7,871 nt of DNA from JAGBWK01 sp964490275 (GTDB taxonomy: Bacteria; Bacteroidota; Bacteroidia; Bacteroidales; Muribaculaceae), in contig CAZBBL010000095.1 in NCBI GenBank assembly GCA_964490275.1, positions 1 through 7,871 on the forward strand, in the 5' to 3' direction. Made by a program: the position numbers and the translations under genes. Shown piece after piece: positions 6,298 to 7,871 of this stretch; the first letter of the stretch is position 1, and each line of letters opens with the position of its first letter. Under the pieces are notes generated by a model. It ran no database searches. It was not told the DNA's origin and saw only the letters and a list, made by a program, of their open reading frames with translations.

Positions 6298-7329
6298 TTA
6301 GAATTGTAGTTTCTTGTTTTTTAGTATGTCGAAGCGCCATTTCACGCCTATGTCAAACATTGTCATTTTGTCTTGCAACGTGCCGTCAACATTGCTGTTG
6401 TTGCCCCATGAATAAAAACAAAAAGCGTGCAACCTTATATCGTTGCGCGATGTCTTAAGCGGATGATATTCTATGCCCGCTCCAATCATTTTCATCTCTG
6501 TGCCGTCGAGCACCAACAGGTCGCTCCCATTGCCCGAACGGTTTACATCGTAGGTGAATTTTGTAAATACTTTTATTGGACGAGAAATCTCGTATGCCAG
6601 CTCGGCCATTATTGAGCAATCTTTAAATAAGTATGCTTGGTGAGCGGCTGCGCGGTTCATCAAATCCAATTCGAGCGACGCTTTGCCCATATCAAACTTA
6701 TTGCCGAGAGCGATATAGCTGATATAGCGATTGGCAGCATATTCCATCGCGTTCAACGAGTAAATAGTGTGAAACCATCCATGGTCGCCAAACCATTGCA
6801 AGTTGTATGCATACATATTGGAGTTGTCGTATTTGCGGAACGGGCTTTCGCAAACTTGGAAGCTAAGCAAATCGCGTTTCGTAACGTTGTATCCTATGCT
6901 ACCGCCCATCTGATAGCAAGCTACATTGTTCCAAAACTCCGAGGCGCGGTAGATGTCGATAGGCGCACGGTCATATTCATATCCGCCAATGCCTACAACC
7001 TGCTTACCTGCAGCTATCTGCCAACGTTCGGTGGGCTGATATTTCAGATAAACCCAGTCGGTCGCATCAAAAAACGTTGCGTCCGAGCTAAATTTATTCA
7101 TCCTTTGGCGATAGCTAAATGAGAAGTGGTCGTTGAATTGGCCGTCTAAACGAAAATTGAGATACTTCCCTTTGAAACCCGTATTGGCATCGTCAACATT
7201 GCCATCGGTGTACTCTCGTTGGTAGTCTACCCTCACCTCGGTATTGAGGCTGACTGAGGGGTCAAAAGTCTGCGCTATCGCGGCTGAGCATGGCAATAGC
7301 ACTGATAATACAAATAGTGATGTTTTCAT
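6298..7329 (-). CDS. Outer-membrane porin, OprO/OprP (phosphate-selective porin-like) family
   Basis: This 343-aa protein starts with a signal peptide (MKTSLFVLSVLLPCSAAIA, cleavage before QT at 20-21). The rest consists of alternating aromatic/polar strands typical of a beta-barrel, such as LNFRLDGQFNDHFSFSYRQR (57-76) and WVYLKYQPTERWQIAAGKQ (92-110). It ends in phenylalanine (KLQF), the usual outer-membrane insertion signal. The stretch AAGKQVVGIGGYEYDRAP (106-123) corresponds to the conserved region of OprO/OprP-type porins where the barrel entrance is followed by a Gln/Glu-Tyr element. The annotation name 'phosphate-selective' reflects the family's founding Pseudomonas members; specificity here is unknown. 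It is the first gene of a two-gene operon with the Gate-domain inner-membrane protein, which suggests passage of one solute across both membranes. The start ATG lies about 46 nt after a predicted transcription start. No truncation is seen. Confidence 0.82.
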   Translation of the reverse strand: MKTSLFVLSVLLPCSAAIAQTFDPSVSLNTEVRVDYQREYTDGNVDDANTGFKGKYLNFRLDGQFNDHFSFSYRQRMNKFSSDATFFDATDWVYLKYQPTERWQIAAGKQVVGIGGYEYDRAPIDIYRASEFWNNVACYQMGGSIGYNVTKRDLLSFQVCESPFRKYDNSNMYAYNLQWFGDHGWFHTIYSLNAMEYAANRYISYIALGNKFDMGKASLELDLMNRAAAHQAYLFKDCSIMAELAYEISRPIKVFTKFTYDVNRSGNGSDLLVLDGTEMKMIGAGIEYHPLKTSRNDIRLHAFCFYSWGNNSNVDGTLQDKMTMFDIGVKWRFDILKNKKLQF

Positions 7330-7382
7330 TACCCGTAGGTCGTTGATTTAACGTTTTTGATATAGATTTTAGGTTAATGCGC
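7330..7382 (-). other. 5' leader of the porin gene
   Basis: This short, untranslated stretch separates the predicted -7 box from the porin ATG. I see no riboswitch-like fold, no strong hairpin and no Shine-Dalgarno sequence; the only GC-richer part is a CCTACGGGTA block (minus strand) immediately before the start codon. Confidence 0.45.
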
Positions 7383-7413
7383 CAAAATTACAACTATTCG
7401 CTACAAATACAAA
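7383..7413 (-). promoter_or_regulatory. Promoter of the porin-Gate operon (Bacteroidetes type)
   Basis: On the minus strand TTTG (7410-7413) and TAATTTTG (7383-7390) are separated by 19 bases, matching the Bacteroides -33/-7 consensus. Transcription would begin near 7376, giving a leader of about 46 nt. The upstream flank is A/T-rich up to about 7440, and the first REP-like element begins about 90 bp upstream of the -33 box. Confidence 0.8.
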
Positions 7414-7500
7414 ACATTTATCGATAAAATTTAAACCACATCCAAACCTACCCTCGTCCGCTACCTACCAATCACACCCACTCAAAGGTTTCCACCATCG

Positions 7501-7528
7501 TTGTAGAGGCGAAATTCATTTCGCCCGC
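7501..7528 (+). repeat. REP-like element, copy 1
   Basis: TTGTAG is followed by a near-perfect 20-base palindrome (7507-7526: 9-base arms around TC) and CGC-rich tail. Relative to copies 2 and 3 it has A instead of G at 7507, which breaks only the outermost pair. The GTAG tetranucleotide at 7503-7506 is intact. Confidence 0.88.
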
Positions 7529-7567
7529 AACCATCAACTGCCTCATCATCAGAGGGTTGCAACATTG

Positions 7568-7595
7568 TTGTAGGGGCGAAATTCATTTCGCCCGC
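7568..7595 (+). repeat. REP-like element, copy 2
   Basis: This has GTAG at 7570-7573 followed by the perfect palindrome GGGCGAAATTCATTTCGCCC (7574-7593), with 9-base arms and a 2-base centre, then GC. It is identical to copy 3 over 28 bases and starts 67 bp after copy 1. Confidence 0.9.
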
Positions 7596-7637
7596 CCAAC
7601 CTCAACTGACTCCCACCCTCAAAGGATTGCACCCACA

Positions 7638-7665
7638 TTGTAGGGGCGAAATTCATTTCGCCCGC
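7638..7665 (+). repeat. REP-like element, copy 3
   Basis: This 28-base copy is identical to copy 2, with GTAG at 7640-7643 and the perfect palindrome at 7644-7663. It starts 70 bp after copy 2, in the same orientation. Confidence 0.9.
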
Positions 7666-7689
7666 TCCCATCAACCGCCTCATCTATCG

Positions 7690-7715
7690 CTATTTGCGCC
7701 GCTCACGCGCCACTC
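7690..7715 (+). repeat. Secondary 26-bp repeat, copy A
   Basis: The stretch beginning CTATTTGCGCCGCTCACG matches the one at 7830-7855 at about 20 of 26 positions. It immediately precedes the inverted REP-like copy 4. Confidence 0.6.
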
Positions 7716-7741
7716 GGGCGAAATGAATTTCACCCCTACAA
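7715..7741 (-). repeat. REP-like element, copy 4 (inverted)
   Basis: Read on the minus strand, TTGTAG is followed by a hairpin at 7716-7735 differing from copies 2 and 3 by one base (T for C), which still pairs as a wobble. Orientation is opposite to copies 1-3, so copies 3 and 4 face each other with about 50 bp between hairpins, as in a BIME-like pair. Its outer flanks do not resemble those of the direct copies. Confidence 0.87.
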
Positions 7742-7799
7742 ATATAGCGCTATCCCTGCCTGCCATCAATGGCCATATCATCAATGGGTTGCATCATCA

Positions 7800-7824
7800 T
7801 TGTAGGGACGATATCCTTCTCGCA
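7800..7824 (+). repeat. REP-like element, copy 5 (degenerate)
   Basis: TTGTAGGG is retained, with GTAG at 7802-7805, but the following stretch (ACGATATCC and TTCTCGC) has lost most of the palindrome. The upstream flank AATGGGTTGCATCATCA resembles that of copies 2 and 3, so it belongs to the same longer unit and is a decayed or variant member. Confidence 0.65.
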
Positions 7825-7829
7825 ACCGG

Positions 7830-7855
7830 CTATTTGCGTCGTTGACGAGCCTCTG
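7830..7855 (+). repeat. Secondary 26-bp repeat, copy B
   Basis: The stretch beginning CTATTTGCGTCGTTGACG is a diverged copy of 7690-7715. It contains a short CGTC-GTT-GACG hairpin that copy A lacks. It follows the degenerate REP-like copy 5, so the two repeat types are associated. Confidence 0.6.
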
Positions 7856-7871
7856 CTGCATCTCGCTCTTT

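Larger units (their letters stand above)
7481..7683 (+). repeat. Three tandem 67-70-bp units around REP-like copies 1-3
   Basis: The similarity between copies extends beyond the hairpin. A left flank of the form CTCAAAGGnTTGCAnCAnnn and a right flank of the form nnCCATCAACnGCCTCATC recur around each core. Units run roughly 7481-7547, 7548-7617 and 7618-7683. The flanks differ at about a quarter to a third of positions while the cores are nearly identical. Confidence 0.75.
7414..7871. other. Gene-free region holding a REP-like repeat cluster
   Basis: I see no credible gene in this stretch. The first 65 bases are unremarkable and AT- to C-rich. From about 7481 to 7824 it is dominated by palindromic REP-like elements in tandem and inverted orientation, and from 7825 to the window end by a secondary repeat (see separate entries). 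Open frames here, including a TTG-started one at 7627-7845, are translations of the repeats. What lies on the right side beyond 7871 is unknown. Confidence 0.8.

Noticed and set aside
6637..7122. 161-codon plus-strand open frame
   Set aside because: It is antisense to the porin gene, has no family features, and the porin frame has a signal peptide, barrel pattern and C-terminal Phe.
7501..7741. REP-like palindromes as simple rho-independent terminators
   Set aside because: None is followed by a T-tract, several occur in a row in a gene-free area, and the conserved GTAG outside the stem is not a terminator feature.
7481..7824. CRISPR array
   Set aside because: The repeats are partly inverted, the intervening sequences are related to one another instead of being unique spacers, and the spacing is not constant.
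7627..7845. Open frame of 72 codons on the plus strand in the repeat region
   Set aside because: It begins with TTG, is a direct translation of REP-like copies 3-5, and has no promoter, signal or recognisable domain.

Overview
The window looks like a chromosomal segment from a gut-type member of the Bacteroidales. Three independent signs support this: promoters that fit the Bacteroidetes TTTG / TAnnTTTG consensus exactly, an animal/fungal-type (GT3) glycogen synthase paired with a DUF3417-type alpha-glucan phosphorylase, and a small secreted protein with a type IX secretion-like C-terminal domain. Genus cannot be fixed from the sequence alone.

Layout. Positions 1-2408 (minus strand) hold a glycogen operon: a GT3 glycogen synthase (759-2408) followed 55 bp later by the N-terminal third of an alpha-glucan phosphorylase that runs off the left edge (1-703). 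A 196-bp divergent control region (2409-2604) carries one promoter for each direction. On the plus strand follow a 105-aa secreted protein with a T9SS-like sorting domain (2605-2922) and a 672-aa exported type I pullulanase (2980-4998), probably one transcript. A strong bidirectional hairpin terminator (5013-5069) separates these from a convergent minus-strand operon: an outer-membrane porin of the OprO/OprP type (6298-7329) and, 21 bp downstream, a polytopic inner-membrane protein with nucleoside-recognition/Gate domains (5077-6276). The right end (about 7414-7871) has no gene. It contains a cluster of five REP-like palindromic elements, each with a GTAG tetranucleotide 5' of the hairpin position, three of them in 67-70-bp tandem units.

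How the parts may work together. The left half concerns alpha-glucans. The synthase and phosphorylase build and degrade cytoplasmic storage glycogen, while the divergently transcribed pullulanase carries a signal peptide and should debranch alpha-glucan outside the cytoplasm. The shared control region would let one regulator balance storage against external glucan use; this is inference. The porin and Gate-domain protein form a second transcription unit that could move one small solute across both membranes, with the substrate unknown. The least explained items are the REP-like cluster and the tiny T9SS-domain protein ahead of the pullulanase.
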